Positions 1 through 9,800 of a stretch of DNA of 64,000 nucleotides are shown piece by piece (the stretch's first letter is position 1; each line of letters starts with the position of its first letter). The DNA is from Saprospiraceae bacterium (lineage in GTDB: Bacteria; Bacteroidota; Bacteroidia; Chitinophagales; Saprospiraceae). The notes under the pieces are model-generated. The model searched no databases. It had not been told where the DNA came from and worked only from the letters and a program-made list of their open reading frames with translations. The DNA lies in contig JAIYAP010000073.1 in NCBI GenBank assembly GCA_027488935.1, forward strand, positions 1 to 64,000, read 5' to 3'. The position numbers were made by a program, and so were the translations under genes.

Positions 1-203
1 CGCACTTCAGTGCGGGGGCCACGACCTGAGTGCCTGGGTACCGCGAACTGAGTGTGGAGCACCACGAGACCACATCTAACATCTTGTAACCCCGCACTTC
101 AGTGCGGGGGCCACGACCTGCGTGCCTGGGTACCGCGAACTGAGTGTGGAGCACCACGAGACCACATCTAGCATCTTGTAACCCCGCACTTCAGTGCGGG
201 GGG
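1..203. repeat. 92-bp tandem repeat (two full copies plus the start of a third)
   Basis: Copies start at 1, 93 and 185. The two full copies differ at only two positions (a/c near 31 versus 123, and a/g near 79 versus 171). Each copy begins with the short palindrome CCCGCACTTCAGTGCGGG and is clearly more GC-rich than the genes that follow. The array may extend left of the window. I see no convincing gene in 1-451; the open frames there lack recognisable domains and simply follow the repeats. Confidence 0.9.
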
Positions 204-258
204 CGTGCGGGGTAAGTGCGGGGGGCGTGCCGGGTACGTGCAGGATGCGTGCGAGGCC
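193..258. repeat. 22-bp degenerate tandem repeat
   Basis: Three consecutive 22-bp units (193-214, 215-236, 237-258) built around AGTGCGGGGGGCGTGC. The first two differ at one base and the third has diverged. They grow directly out of the third 92-bp copy, so the two arrays look like one expanding repeat locus. The remaining 259-451 holds no feature I can name. Confidence 0.8.
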
Positions 259-451
259 CCACAACCCGAACATAGGCCACGAACTGTCCACTTCCGTACA
301 CCAATGTACGCCACCGAACAAACCAAATCCCCAATACAACACACAACACCCTAACATTCAAGCACTTAATAAAATGGCACACGACTTGAACCTCCTCCTA
401 TAATGCATACAAAGCCAGAAACTATTATACTTGACCTTTCAACTAATTCCT

Positions 452-2815
452 ATGCTGCGCAATTATTTCAAACTTGCCCTTCGAAACCTGCTCAACAACA
501 AATTATACACTGCACTCAATATCATCGGGTTGGCAGTCGGATTGGCAGCGGGCGTTTTAATCCTGCTCTGGGTATCGGATGAAACGAGTTACAACAAGTT
601 TTATAAGAATTTACCCAATTTATACTTAGTGATGCAAAACCAGTCCCAAGGCGGCATCACATATACGTTTCGCAGCACACCTGGACCACTTTCGGAGGCA
701 TTACGGGCCGAAATTCCAGAAATTAAAACGGTAGCGCATTGTACCTTTAATGATAAGCACCTGCTCACGGTAGCAAATAATAGTTTTTATGAAGAAGGGG
801 TGTTTGCAGAGCCTGAATTTTGCCAAATCTTTGATTTCCCGGTGATCAGTGGTGATCCAGTCGCTGCTTTAAAAGACGCCAATTCGGTGGTATTGTGCGA
901 ACAAGCAGCAAAACGTTTGTTTGGCAACCAAAATGCCATCGGACAAACGCTGCGGTATGACAACACCTTAGACCTGAAAGTAGGCGCCGTGTTAAAAGAT
1001 ATTCCTAAAAACAGTTCCATTAAATTTGATGTCCTATTGCCTTATGTGCAATACAAACGAGACAATAGCAGCTGGATCAACTCCTGGGGCACGAATGCCA
1101 TGCCAACCTGGCTGGAGCTACAACCCAATGCCGATGTAGCAGCCCTCAATAAAAAATTAGAAAACTACATCCAGAGCAAAAACCCGGATGCTTCGGCCCA
1201 TATTTTTGCCTACCCCATTGCACGCTGGCGTTTGTACAACAAATTCGAAAATGGCAAACAAAATGGCGGTCGAATTGATAATGTGATTTTGTTGGGGGTA
1301 ATCGGAATCTTTATTTTGTTGATCGCCTGCATAAACTTTATGAACTTAGCCACCGCACGCTCGGAGCGGCGTGCCAGAGAAGTGGGGATCCGAAAAGCAA
1401 TTGGTGCATCGCGCGGTTCAATCATTGGCCAGTTTTTGAGTGAAGCAATGGTACTTACAGCGGTGGCATTGGTCTTTGGCTTGCTATTGGCCCGCTTGGC
1501 ATTACCAGCGTTCAACCGATTTTATGATAAAGAAATTGTCTTCGATTTTTCTAATTGGCAATTATGGACCATCATCCTGATTTTAGGCGGTTTAACTGGA
1601 TTGGTAGCGGGCTCCTATCCGGCATTTGTATTGAGTAATTTCCAACCCGCGCGTGTTTTAAAAGGCAACCAAATGGGCCGCGGTTGGCGCAAAGGGGGTT
1701 TATTGCGCAAAGGATTGGTTACGTTTCAGTTTGGAGTGGCCATCTTTTTGATCATAAGCACCATCGTGATATTCCGCCAATTGGAATATGTACAAAAACG
1801 CCCGATCGGATATGACGCAGAAAATTTGATCGAAATTGTAGCCCGGGGAACCATGATCAACCACTACCAGGCCCTTAAAAATGAACTCCTTCAATTGCCC
1901 GGCGTACAAAGTGTCAGTGGTGGAATGCATGATATGGTATCCTTTGACAGCAACACTGCTGGACTTCAATGGCCTGGAAAGACGCCAGACCAGGATTTTT
2001 TGGTGGCCATGAGCGGGGTAGATTACGATTGGACTAAAACAATGGGCGTGAAAATCGTGGAGGGCCGGGATTTTAGTCCAGAATATGGCGCAGATACCTT
2101 TAGTTGTATCTTAAATCAGACTGCCGTTCGCCGCATGGGCCTAAAGGATCCCGTAGTAGGCACTAAAATAACCAATGACACGGCATATACGGTTGTGGGT
2201 GTGGTGGAAGATTTTGTGTATAACGATGCCTTTGGGGTGGTGGAACCGCTGTTCGTTGGTTTGGATCATACCAACCTGAACTCTTTTTTTGTGCGCATTA
2301 AAAATGATGGGAATTGGAAAAAACTGCTTCAAGAAATGGAAGCCGTTCATAAAAAAATCAATCCAGCCTACCCGTTTACCTTCAAATTTACCAAAGAAGA
2401 ATACCAGAAAAACTTTGATGAAATTCGCCAAATGGGCCAAATGTCGAACGTTTTTGGCGGATTAGCGATCCTGATTTCGTGTTTGGGCTTATTTGGCCTA
2501 TCTGCATTTGTTGCCGAACGCCGCACCAAGGAAATCGGTATCCGAAAAGTATTGGGCGCTTCTATTACGCAGGTTTGGATTTCCTTGTCGCAAGACTTTA
2601 TCAAGCCGGTATTATTAGCCTGCTTGTTGGCTGCACCTTTGGCTACCTGGGCGATGAACAAACTGCTTTTGCGCTTCGATTATCGCATCGAATTGGCCTG
2701 GTGGATGTATGCAGTAGCAGGATTAATAGCGATATTTATTGCAATCCTTACAGTCAGCTTCCAGGGAATAAGCGCCGCTACCGCCAATCCGATCAAATCG
2801 TTGCGCAATGAATAG
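452..2815 (+). CDS. ABC transporter permease, MacB/FtsX family
   Basis: A 787-residue membrane protein with the layout of Bacteroidota MacB/FtsX permeases. There is an N-terminal membrane segment (about residues 18-40), a large periplasmic MacB_PCD region, a first FtsX domain with four membrane spans (about 280-450), a second periplasmic domain, and a C-terminal FtsX domain (about 670-787). Both FtsX domains carry the family motif RRxxEIGIRKxxGAS (RRAREVGIRKAIGAS and RRTKEIGIRKVLGAS), expected to contact the cytoplasmic ATPase. No ATPase gene lies next to it. The family drives extracytoplasmic transport or lipoprotein/peptide extrusion; the substrate cannot be read here. An in-frame TTG at 431 is open, but the ATG at 452 (MLRNYFKLALRNL) is the usual family start. 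It converges on truA. Confidence 0.9.
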   Translation: MLRNYFKLALRNLLNNKLYTALNIIGLAVGLAAGVLILLWVSDETSYNKFYKNLPNLYLVMQNQSQGGITYTFRSTPGPLSEALRAEIPEIKTVAHCTFNDKHLLTVANNSFYEEGVFAEPEFCQIFDFPVISGDPVAALKDANSVVLCEQAAKRLFGNQNAIGQTLRYDNTLDLKVGAVLKDIPKNSSIKFDVLLPYVQYKRDNSSWINSWGTNAMPTWLELQPNADVAALNKKLENYIQSKNPDASAHIFAYPIARWRLYNKFENGKQNGGRIDNVILLGVIGIFILLIACINFMNLATARSERRAREVGIRKAIGASRGSIIGQFLSEAMVLTAVALVFGLLLARLALPAFNRFYDKEIVFDFSNWQLWTIILILGGLTGLVAGSYPAFVLSNFQPARVLKGNQMGRGWRKGGLLRKGLVTFQFGVAIFLIISTIVIFRQLEYVQKRPIGYDAENLIEIVARGTMINHYQALKNELLQLPGVQSVSGGMHDMVSFDSNTAGLQWPGKTPDQDFLVAMSGVDYDWTKTMGVKIVEGRDFSPEYGADTFSCILNQTAVRRMGLKDPVVGTKITNDTAYTVVGVVEDFVYNDAFGVVEPLFVGLDHTNLNSFFVRIKNDGNWKKLLQEMEAVHKKINPAYPFTFKFTKEEYQKNFDEIRQMGQMSNVFGGLAILISCLGLFGLSAFVAERRTKEIGIRKVLGASITQVWISLSQDFIKPVLLACLLAAPLATWAMNKLLLRFDYRIELAWWMYAVAGLIAIFIAILTVSFQGISAATANPIKSLRNE

Positions 2816-2848
2816 ACTTTTGGTGGTGGGAAGAAAAATGAAGCAGCC

Positions 2849-3700
2849 TTATATTTCCTTCCAATACCCCGAACGCTCATATTGAAAAACCGCAGCGAAA
2901 TCAGTCCGTTGCGGCAAATCAAGGTAAGGATACACAATTTTGGATAAATACAAACCCTGTGGATAGGCCGGGCGGATCAGTTTTGGCGTTTTTTTATCGC
3001 GCAAATGCCCCTCAAAAGTTGCCAGGCTCATTTGCCCCGTCCCTATTTCCAGCAAACGCCCCATTAAAATACGGATCATACCCGTCAAAAAACGATTGGC
3101 GCTGATCTGAAAACGCAGCCGTTCCCCACTTGCGTCGGTCCATAAATGGGCTGAACTTACGCGGCAAATGGTGTGCGCAAAACTGGCAGGCGATTTACAA
3201 AAACCATAATAATCATCGTATTGCGGCAACAAAGCAACTGCAGTCCGCATACTTTGCAAATCCAGCACCCGATCGGCATAAAAAGCGCTGCTGTTTTGCA
3301 AAAAAGGGTCTTTCCGGGTGTGCAAAAAATAATCGTAAGTGCGTTGGGTTGCATCGAATCGGGCATGTGCCTGATCCGCAACCGGCAATATGGCAAATAC
3401 TACAATGTCCGGAGGCAAGGCCTGATTTAAGCGTTGCAACAAATCAAAATCATAAGAATCTTCTAAATCAACGTGAAAAAAATACTGGCTCGCGTGTACC
3501 TGCCCGTCCGTGCGACCGCAGCCGTTGATGACCACCTTGGAATGCACAATTTTACCCAGTACATTTTCAATGACTTCCTGTACGCCCAAAGCATCCAACT
3601 GCCGCTGCCAGCCATGATAATTGATGCCATTGTAGGCGATATGGAAGAAAAAACGTTTGATGCGGCCAAGATACGACGAAAAACCAAGCCAACCGTCCAA
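2849..3700 (-). CDS. truA: tRNA pseudouridine(38-40) synthase TruA
   Basis: Isomerises uridines 38-40 in the tRNA anticodon arm to pseudouridine; cytoplasmic. The 283 residues cover the whole family. The N-terminal AYNGINYHGWQRQ matches the TruA start region, and GCGRTDGQVHA (about 61-70) holds the catalytic Asp at about residue 65. FDATQRTYDYF and the C-terminal MIRILMGRLLEIGTG region are also typical. The only ATG in frame puts about 13 extra residues before the usual first strand, so the true start may be slightly downstream or non-ATG. It lies 111 bp downstream of the amylase gene on the same strand and may be cotranscribed. It converges with the permease gene. Confidence 0.95.
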   Translation of the reverse strand: MDGWLGFSSYLGRIKRFFFHIAYNGINYHGWQRQLDALGVQEVIENVLGKIVHSKVVINGCGRTDGQVHASQYFFHVDLEDSYDFDLLQRLNQALPPDIVVFAILPVADQAHARFDATQRTYDYFLHTRKDPFLQNSSAFYADRVLDLQSMRTAVALLPQYDDYYGFCKSPASFAHTICRVSSAHLWTDASGERLRFQISANRFLTGMIRILMGRLLEIGTGQMSLATFEGHLRDKKTPKLIRPAYPQGLYLSKIVYPYLDLPQRTDFAAVFQYERSGYWKEI

Positions 3701-3811
3701 ACAAAAAGCACCGCAAACGGCCTGAGCGGGTCCAAACCTTCAAAATTGGAGCGCATGCAGACAATTTGCGGTGCAAAATTTATACTAAAATCAATGCAAT
3801 GGCAAGTAAAA

Positions 3812-6505
3812 CTACATTTTTACCAGTTTCACCTGCTTGCGCAACCCACTGCCTTCTGCCTGCAAAACATACATGCCGGGCGCAATTTGCCGGAAAGCAT
3901 CATTAAATTGATCCTGAATATTCGTCAAAGTGCCGCGCGCATTTAACACCAGGCGACCATTTAAATCATACAGGTTAAACCGCAATTCTGCCTGATCCGA
4001 AACACCACTCAAACTGAAATAAACCTCCCCGTTGGTCGGATTCGGATAAACGGTCAAGATTGCTGCCTCCTGCACGGTTTCTACTGTTTCTGTCAGAAGA
4101 TCGGAACCCTCATCTGTAGGGGTCAAACTGCCTGCACCGGAACGGGTATCCACGGAAGCAGGGGCCGTATAAGTGGTATTTACCCATACTTTTTGCCCTG
4201 CTTGCGTGGTATTGGCATTTTTTACTTTAATGGTCACCCATTTAGCGCCACTCGGATTGTGCGTTAAGGTAAGCGGGGCTGCTGCCGTAGAAACACCCGT
4301 TGCCTGTGCCAAAATCGTCGTTCCGCTTGCATCATAAATGGCAACATGCAGCGTACGCCCATCTACTTCTGGAAAAACTTTTACCGTAATGGTTTGTCCA
4401 CTGGCCGTATATATCCGACCTGCAGTACGGGTAGCCGTTGAGTTATTCGGCAATTTTCCACCTTGTCGGAGTGATTTCACATGACTATCGCCCAAATCGT
4501 CGGCCATTTCCCATTCATGAATGGTTTGTGTACCGCGGGAAGGCGCATAGGTTGCCAAATAATTGTAAATATCCGTCACGGTGGTAAAAGTAACGCCCGC
4601 AGGTTTGGGCGCCCAAACGGAATACCCATGTCCACGTGCACCTGATATCGTATGTCCAACAGGCGCTGTTTTAATCAGCACCCTCCCATCGCCATAAACG
4701 CGCGAAACGCTCACCCCATGCGCGCCCGAATAGTCGTACAAATCCGTATTATACCACGAAGTATTTCCTACTGTTACCCATACTTCCTGATCCTGACTGT
4801 TGTCGGCAGCGGTATTGTAAAAATCGGTGATGCCAATTAAGGCCCGGCCATTGCGCTCGATAACCAGGTGGTCACCACTGCCTCCTTTTTGATAATATGG
4901 TGCCGAACTGCCTGTTAAAGAAGTTGGTACGCCATAATCGCCGTTTTTATACTGCAATTTCTGATGCGCTTGAATGATATTTACGATGTCTGGGCGCACC
5001 GGAAGATCGGTTGTGCTGGTGGGCAGGTGACTAAAGCGTTTTCCGGTAGTTCCCACATCAAATAAATCTTCAAAAAACACGGTTGGGTTGCCATCCACCG
5101 CAAAAGCAGTGGCATATGCGGCGTACAAACGCGGTTCGCGCGGATCAATATGCTGCCCATTGCCGCCCAATTCCTGACTGGTATTCCAACCGCTGGCATT
5201 GCCCAGGGGCTGTGAATAATTGCCGTTTGTGGATAAAAATGGCCGGAACGTGTCGTGGCTGTTTACAAACGGACAGGTACGATGCACCCGTTGGGCTGCA
5301 TAATTGTAAAAACGTTTGTTTTGTTGTTCGCCGGGCAAACTTTGCATGTTGTAGGAGCCGGTGCTCAATACCATGCTGTACAAACTGCCGCTCGGACTGT
5401 ATCCGCGCAATGCAAAATCAAAAGTACCGGTATGCTCTTCCGTGCCACTGCGCACATTGGTAACATAATTGTCTAATTCTGTCTTAGTACCGATCCATTC
5501 CCCGATGTTCAACATCGCTTCCCCACCTTGTGCAAAAGGGGAAATCACGTATTTCGTGTTGTAAATCAAATCTTCTTGCACATAAATCGGGAAATGCTTC
5601 ACCGCATCCCAGCGCCAGCCATCCACCCCGCTTTGTTTTTTGTACCACATAATCCAGTTGCGGGCATTGTCGCGCATGTGGTTGGAACCTTGCGCCGGAT
5701 TCACATACGCACGGGTGATGCCGCCTATGGTAGCAGTACCCGAAGTTGGAATATTGGAACTTTGGCCATATGCACTGCTTTCATAAGATATATCCGGACC
5801 AAAATAAGCCGTACAAATGTCGCCGCTCGTGCAATTGTTATTCAAATTTGGGTAAAAATTGGGGTAATTCTTCGGCCAACGACCACTACGCGTCCAATAA
5901 TCATTTTGCGAATCATCAATCAACGGCGTTGCATACGATACATACCTGAAATTCTTATACCCATTGGAATTGACCATCGAGTAGTTCACTTCCGGATCTT
6001 GGCCGCCTGTGCCTGAATTCGGACCTGCTCCATCCACATGGTTTAACACAACGTCCTGTATCACCTCTACCCCATTGGCGTGCATCACTCCAATCATCCG
6101 CAATAATTCGTCCTTGGACCCCATTCGGGTGCGCACATTCAACGAATCCGGACCACCTTTTTGATATTTATCGCCCAGGTCGTACGCATCGAACGGACTG
6201 TAACCGACCGAACCTGTAGAACCATTTTTGTAGGAGGGTGGTACCCAAATCGCATCGATACCCATCGATTTCAAGCGAGGTGCCAACTCGGTAAGATAAT
6301 TACTCCAGCGGTTCGGGAAATTATCATTGCGATAATCCCACCAAAAGCCCTGAAATACCACCTTTTTTACCTTGGTTGCTTGCCCATGTACCGTGCCGTT
6401 GATCACGAACAGCGCAAAAAGACAAAGCAACATGGGTAAATACCATTTTTTGTGCCGGGCCACCAAACGCGCAGCTAGCGGAGAGAGAGATGAAATGTAC
6501 TGCAT
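3812..6505 (-). CDS. Secreted alpha-amylase (GH13) with T9SS sorting domain
   Basis: An 897-residue glycoside hydrolase predicted to cleave alpha-1,4-glucans outside the cell. After a signal segment (about 21-42) comes a GH13 barrel with all four conserved regions: DVVLNH (151-156), GVDGWRWDAVKH (293-304, nucleophile Asp about 300), GEWIG (335-339, acid/base Glu about 336) and FVNSHD (413-418, third Asp about 418). A carbohydrate-domain-like beta region follows (about 600-790). The C-terminus has the T9SS type A pattern, beginning around LTVYPNPTNGEVYFSL and ending RKQVKLVKM, so export through the outer membrane and CTD cleavage are expected. No starch-uptake (Sus) genes are nearby. Family and sorting signal are clear; the precise substrate is inference. 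Confidence 0.93.
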   Translation of the reverse strand: MQYISSLSPLAARLVARHKKWYLPMLLCLFALFVINGTVHGQATKVKKVVFQGFWWDYRNDNFPNRWSNYLTELAPRLKSMGIDAIWVPPSYKNGSTGSVGYSPFDAYDLGDKYQKGGPDSLNVRTRMGSKDELLRMIGVMHANGVEVIQDVVLNHVDGAGPNSGTGGQDPEVNYSMVNSNGYKNFRYVSYATPLIDDSQNDYWTRSGRWPKNYPNFYPNLNNNCTSGDICTAYFGPDISYESSAYGQSSNIPTSGTATIGGITRAYVNPAQGSNHMRDNARNWIMWYKKQSGVDGWRWDAVKHFPIYVQEDLIYNTKYVISPFAQGGEAMLNIGEWIGTKTELDNYVTNVRSGTEEHTGTFDFALRGYSPSGSLYSMVLSTGSYNMQSLPGEQQNKRFYNYAAQRVHRTCPFVNSHDTFRPFLSTNGNYSQPLGNASGWNTSQELGGNGQHIDPREPRLYAAYATAFAVDGNPTVFFEDLFDVGTTGKRFSHLPTSTTDLPVRPDIVNIIQAHQKLQYKNGDYGVPTSLTGSSAPYYQKGGSGDHLVIERNGRALIGITDFYNTAADNSQDQEVWVTVGNTSWYNTDLYDYSGAHGVSVSRVYGDGRVLIKTAPVGHTISGARGHGYSVWAPKPAGVTFTTVTDIYNYLATYAPSRGTQTIHEWEMADDLGDSHVKSLRQGGKLPNNSTATRTAGRIYTASGQTITVKVFPEVDGRTLHVAIYDASGTTILAQATGVSTAAAPLTLTHNPSGAKWVTIKVKNANTTQAGQKVWVNTTYTAPASVDTRSGAGSLTPTDEGSDLLTETVETVQEAAILTVYPNPTNGEVYFSLSGVSDQAELRFNLYDLNGRLVLNARGTLTNIQDQFNDAFRQIAPGMYVLQAEGSGLRKQVKLVKM

Positions 6506-6613
6506 GAAGTGTTGTTTAAAAATGAAAAATAATGGATAATTGCAGCAGTGTAAGTGGTGGCGCTGGCTATTTGGCCTAATTCAGTAGTTAATATCTGAAA
6601 CAGACGGGCCCTG

Positions 6614-6621
6614 CAAATATA
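6614..6621 (-). promoter_or_regulatory. Promoter -7 box for the amylase gene
   Basis: Minus-strand TATATTTG fits the Bacteroidota TAnnTTTG consensus. No TTG sits at the expected -33 distance. Initiation just downstream would give a leader of about 100 nt. Confidence 0.45.
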
Positions 6622-6716
6622 ATATTTTCATTATTTAAATATACCATATTTTAAATACATTTTTTCAAACCCTACTAAATAAATAGAATAACCGTTAAAA
6701 ATGTTTTTACCCAAAT

Positions 6717-6748
6717 AAAAAAACCGTCCAATCTTTACGACAGGACGG
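6717..6748 (-). terminator. Rho-independent terminator of the 6878-10918 gene
   Basis: Read on the minus strand, a 6-bp stem CCGTCC/GGACGG with a 13-nt loop is followed by seven T, about 130 nt past the stop codon. The stem is short but GC-rich. Confidence 0.6.
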
Positions 6749-6877
6749 CTTGCAACATAACCATGAAAACAATTAACCAATCAAATTTTTTAGCCCTTTC
6801 ATAGTTATATGGTTAAAAAACCGTGCCAACTTTGACGTTATACATAGGTGTTTTTGTTAATCGGAATTTAGTTTTGT

Positions 6878-9800
6878 CTACTTCTTGACAATTTGGGCAC
6901 CATATCCGCTTTTTTGGCACTGCACTTTTATGGTATAAACGCCTAAAGGCTGTTTTTCAAGGAAAAAAAGCCCCCGCAACTGATCATCCCAACGATCTAA
7001 TGGAAAAAGCTGGATCAATTTACCATGTTGGTCAAACACTTGTCCGGTAGCCGTACGTACGCCTGCCTGGGCGGGCAATTGTACCCACACCAAATCCGCC
7101 GTAGGATTAGGCGATACTGTTAACTGAGGTATTAAGACCGGTCCAGTGGTACCTACCACCTGAATCGCTATGGTTATGGTTGCAATACATTGATTCGCAT
7201 CCAAACAGGTAACCGTATAACTTCCAGGCAATAAGCCCGCAAAAACAGGATCGTTTTGAAAATTAATACCGTCCAGGGTATAGGCATACGGCAATGCACC
7301 ACCTGCTACTTGTACGGTAATTTTGCCATTGGCGGTATTTTGCCCGGAAGCGGGTTCTACTTCAGTGTCTATGGTAAAGCCCGCACAGGGGGGCACGGTA
7401 CAAAATGGAATATCCACTTCGGCACCAAAATCACCGCCATAATAGGCCCCTAGCAGTGCCCCGTTAAGCGCCAGTTGCACAAAGCCTGCCATGCCATTGC
7501 TCGCCGAATCTTTCAAACGAAACACATAACATTGTGCTTTTTTAAGGCAAACCGTGGTATTAACATAATTATTGGGGTATAAATAGCCGCCCTGGCTATA
7601 TACCACATTGCCCAAAGCATCTAATATTTCCAAACTGGTTTCCGATGGCTGCATATCGGTAAATAAATTCACCTGCACCCCGACCAAACTGGTGTCAATA
7701 AAATATGGCGCAGTCAGACTATCATTACCCTGGAACTGATCGGACGGATGATCCTGCACCCCGCTCAAATAAACCTGTAAAAAATTATCGCCCCACTTGG
7801 AACCATCGATATCCAGGTACACTTCGGCTGTTTCGCCGGTCGATAAACCGATGGTCTGCACAACGGGCGCTTGCAGATTTCCATTCAATTGATAAGCCAG
7901 TTGAATGGAATCGATCCGTTCAATTCCCTTGTTTTCCAACAAAACCTTAACCTGTTGATATGCGGTATCACCACATCCATACAGCAAATCCAGGTCAACA
8001 ATGGCCAAATCCTGCTGGTAACGATGCCGTACAACCACCGTTTTTTGATCGTTGGTGGGTATTTCGTCGCCGGTTAGCGCGGTTTTAAAATCAAAACTGT
8101 AGTCTTTATTAACCGTACTTAAATCGGCAGGCACTGGAAAGGTATAAACGGTCGTTTCTCCCGGCGCGAGTTGTGTGGGCAAAACAGCATCTACCCAGGC
8201 ACCACCATCCAATCGATAGGACACTGGAATAGCCGTTTGTGTGGTAAGTCCAAAATTACGAAAAGCAATTTTTATGGTTTCAGCAGCGCTTAAATTGGAT
8301 CCACTCTGCGGCGTAAGTAACGTTAAAGGCCCCACATCTTTGGGTTTGCGCGTGGGGGTACAAAATGAAATAACTTGCTCTGTCGCGGATGCTTCGTCGA
8401 TGGCTGCCAGCACATTGCCATACACGTCTAACAGTTGGAAATTACCCTTCCAAGCCAAGGTACCCGATTTTAACACCAATTTATAACAGGTGCCATCGTC
8501 CGTACACAAGGGGAAAGTTACCTGACCTTGCGGCGGAAACTCCCGCGCCGATATCAACACATTGTTTTGCCGACGCAACTCTAATTTCAACACGCCAAAT
8601 TCAGTATTCGCCTGCGCTTCCAAATAAGCGCCATCCACATTGCTCGAAAATTTGAAAAAGATCGAGTCGTTGTGTACATCCTGATCTGGCTTACCATTTG
8701 GCAAACTCGTGTTGGCATAAAAGAAATTCGTGCCATCTATCAGCGAACTCATCGGCAGCAACACCGTATCTACCGCGCCGGGGGCCAAATAGCCCGTCCA
8801 AGGGTAGGTTTGATAGGGCTGCGTGTTGATTTTGTAATGAATATTGGCACTTTGCAGGGGTAACGCGCCGGTATTTTTTAATAAAAACTCCAAATTATAA
8901 TCGGTACCACAAACCACGCCCGGAAAATTGGCCCGTCCAAATGCCTGAACATCATCGGAAGTCAGGTGGCGCACTTTCAAACGCAGGGTGTCATTGCGCG
9001 AAAACTTATCCAGGTTCCAATTCGTAACCACCATAAAATCGTAATATTTGCCGATTTCTGGCATGGAAACGGTTTTTGAAAAAACATGGTCTACCGAATT
9101 TCCGGGGGCAATGGACGCACTCAAACCATCCGTTACCACCAAACTTCCCTGAAAAAACAGCGAAACACTGGCATTTTCAGCAACGGTAAGGCCGCCATTG
9201 AAGATGCGTACGTTTACCTGTTCATTACTGCCCAACGAAATACTCGGCTGTGGGGCCAGCAAGGTGGTCGGCGTCAGGTCATACGTATCGCGGGTAATTT
9301 GAAACGAACCTATACGGGTCGCCCAATTGCCTGAAGCCGGTTGATATTCGCCTGTAAACCAAAAGGTACGACCATCTTCCGGATCGACGGCCATGTTGCT
9401 GTAATCGCCCCAACGAACATCCTGGTGCACCGTAACACCGGGCGCAAAAGGGTATTCTGCAATGGTCATTTCGCCCAACGGATCGCCCGAGCGCCTGCCT
9501 GTGATGCGCAAGCCCGGAAAAACACCGTCCTCACTACACACAGAATATCCCAATCCAATATTTCCACGGGTGTCCATCGACAAAGTGCCCATAAAACGGT
9601 TGGTTTTTGCATTCGGACCATAGGTACCCTGCTGATGAATCTGCCAGGGACCACTGCCACTGCGCCGCAACTCGTACCAGCGTACTTGTGCGTCGCCGCC
9701 TGGCCCAACTTGCCCGGATACATCCACCACATGGTTGAGCACAATGGATTCATGATCGCCAAAATTTTGGTAAGGCGCCCGATACATAATAATATTTTCC

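Larger units (their letters stand above)
6506..6877. other. 372-bp gene-free stretch: amylase leader and upstream terminator
   Basis: AT-rich DNA between two minus-strand genes. It holds a terminator for the upstream giant gene (6717-6748) and a TATATTTG box for the amylase gene (6614-6621). I see no small ORF or other structured element. Confidence 0.7.

Noticed and set aside
76-403. Short open frames on both strands in the leftmost repeat region
   Set aside because: They follow the tandem repeats, have unusual composition and lack start signals.
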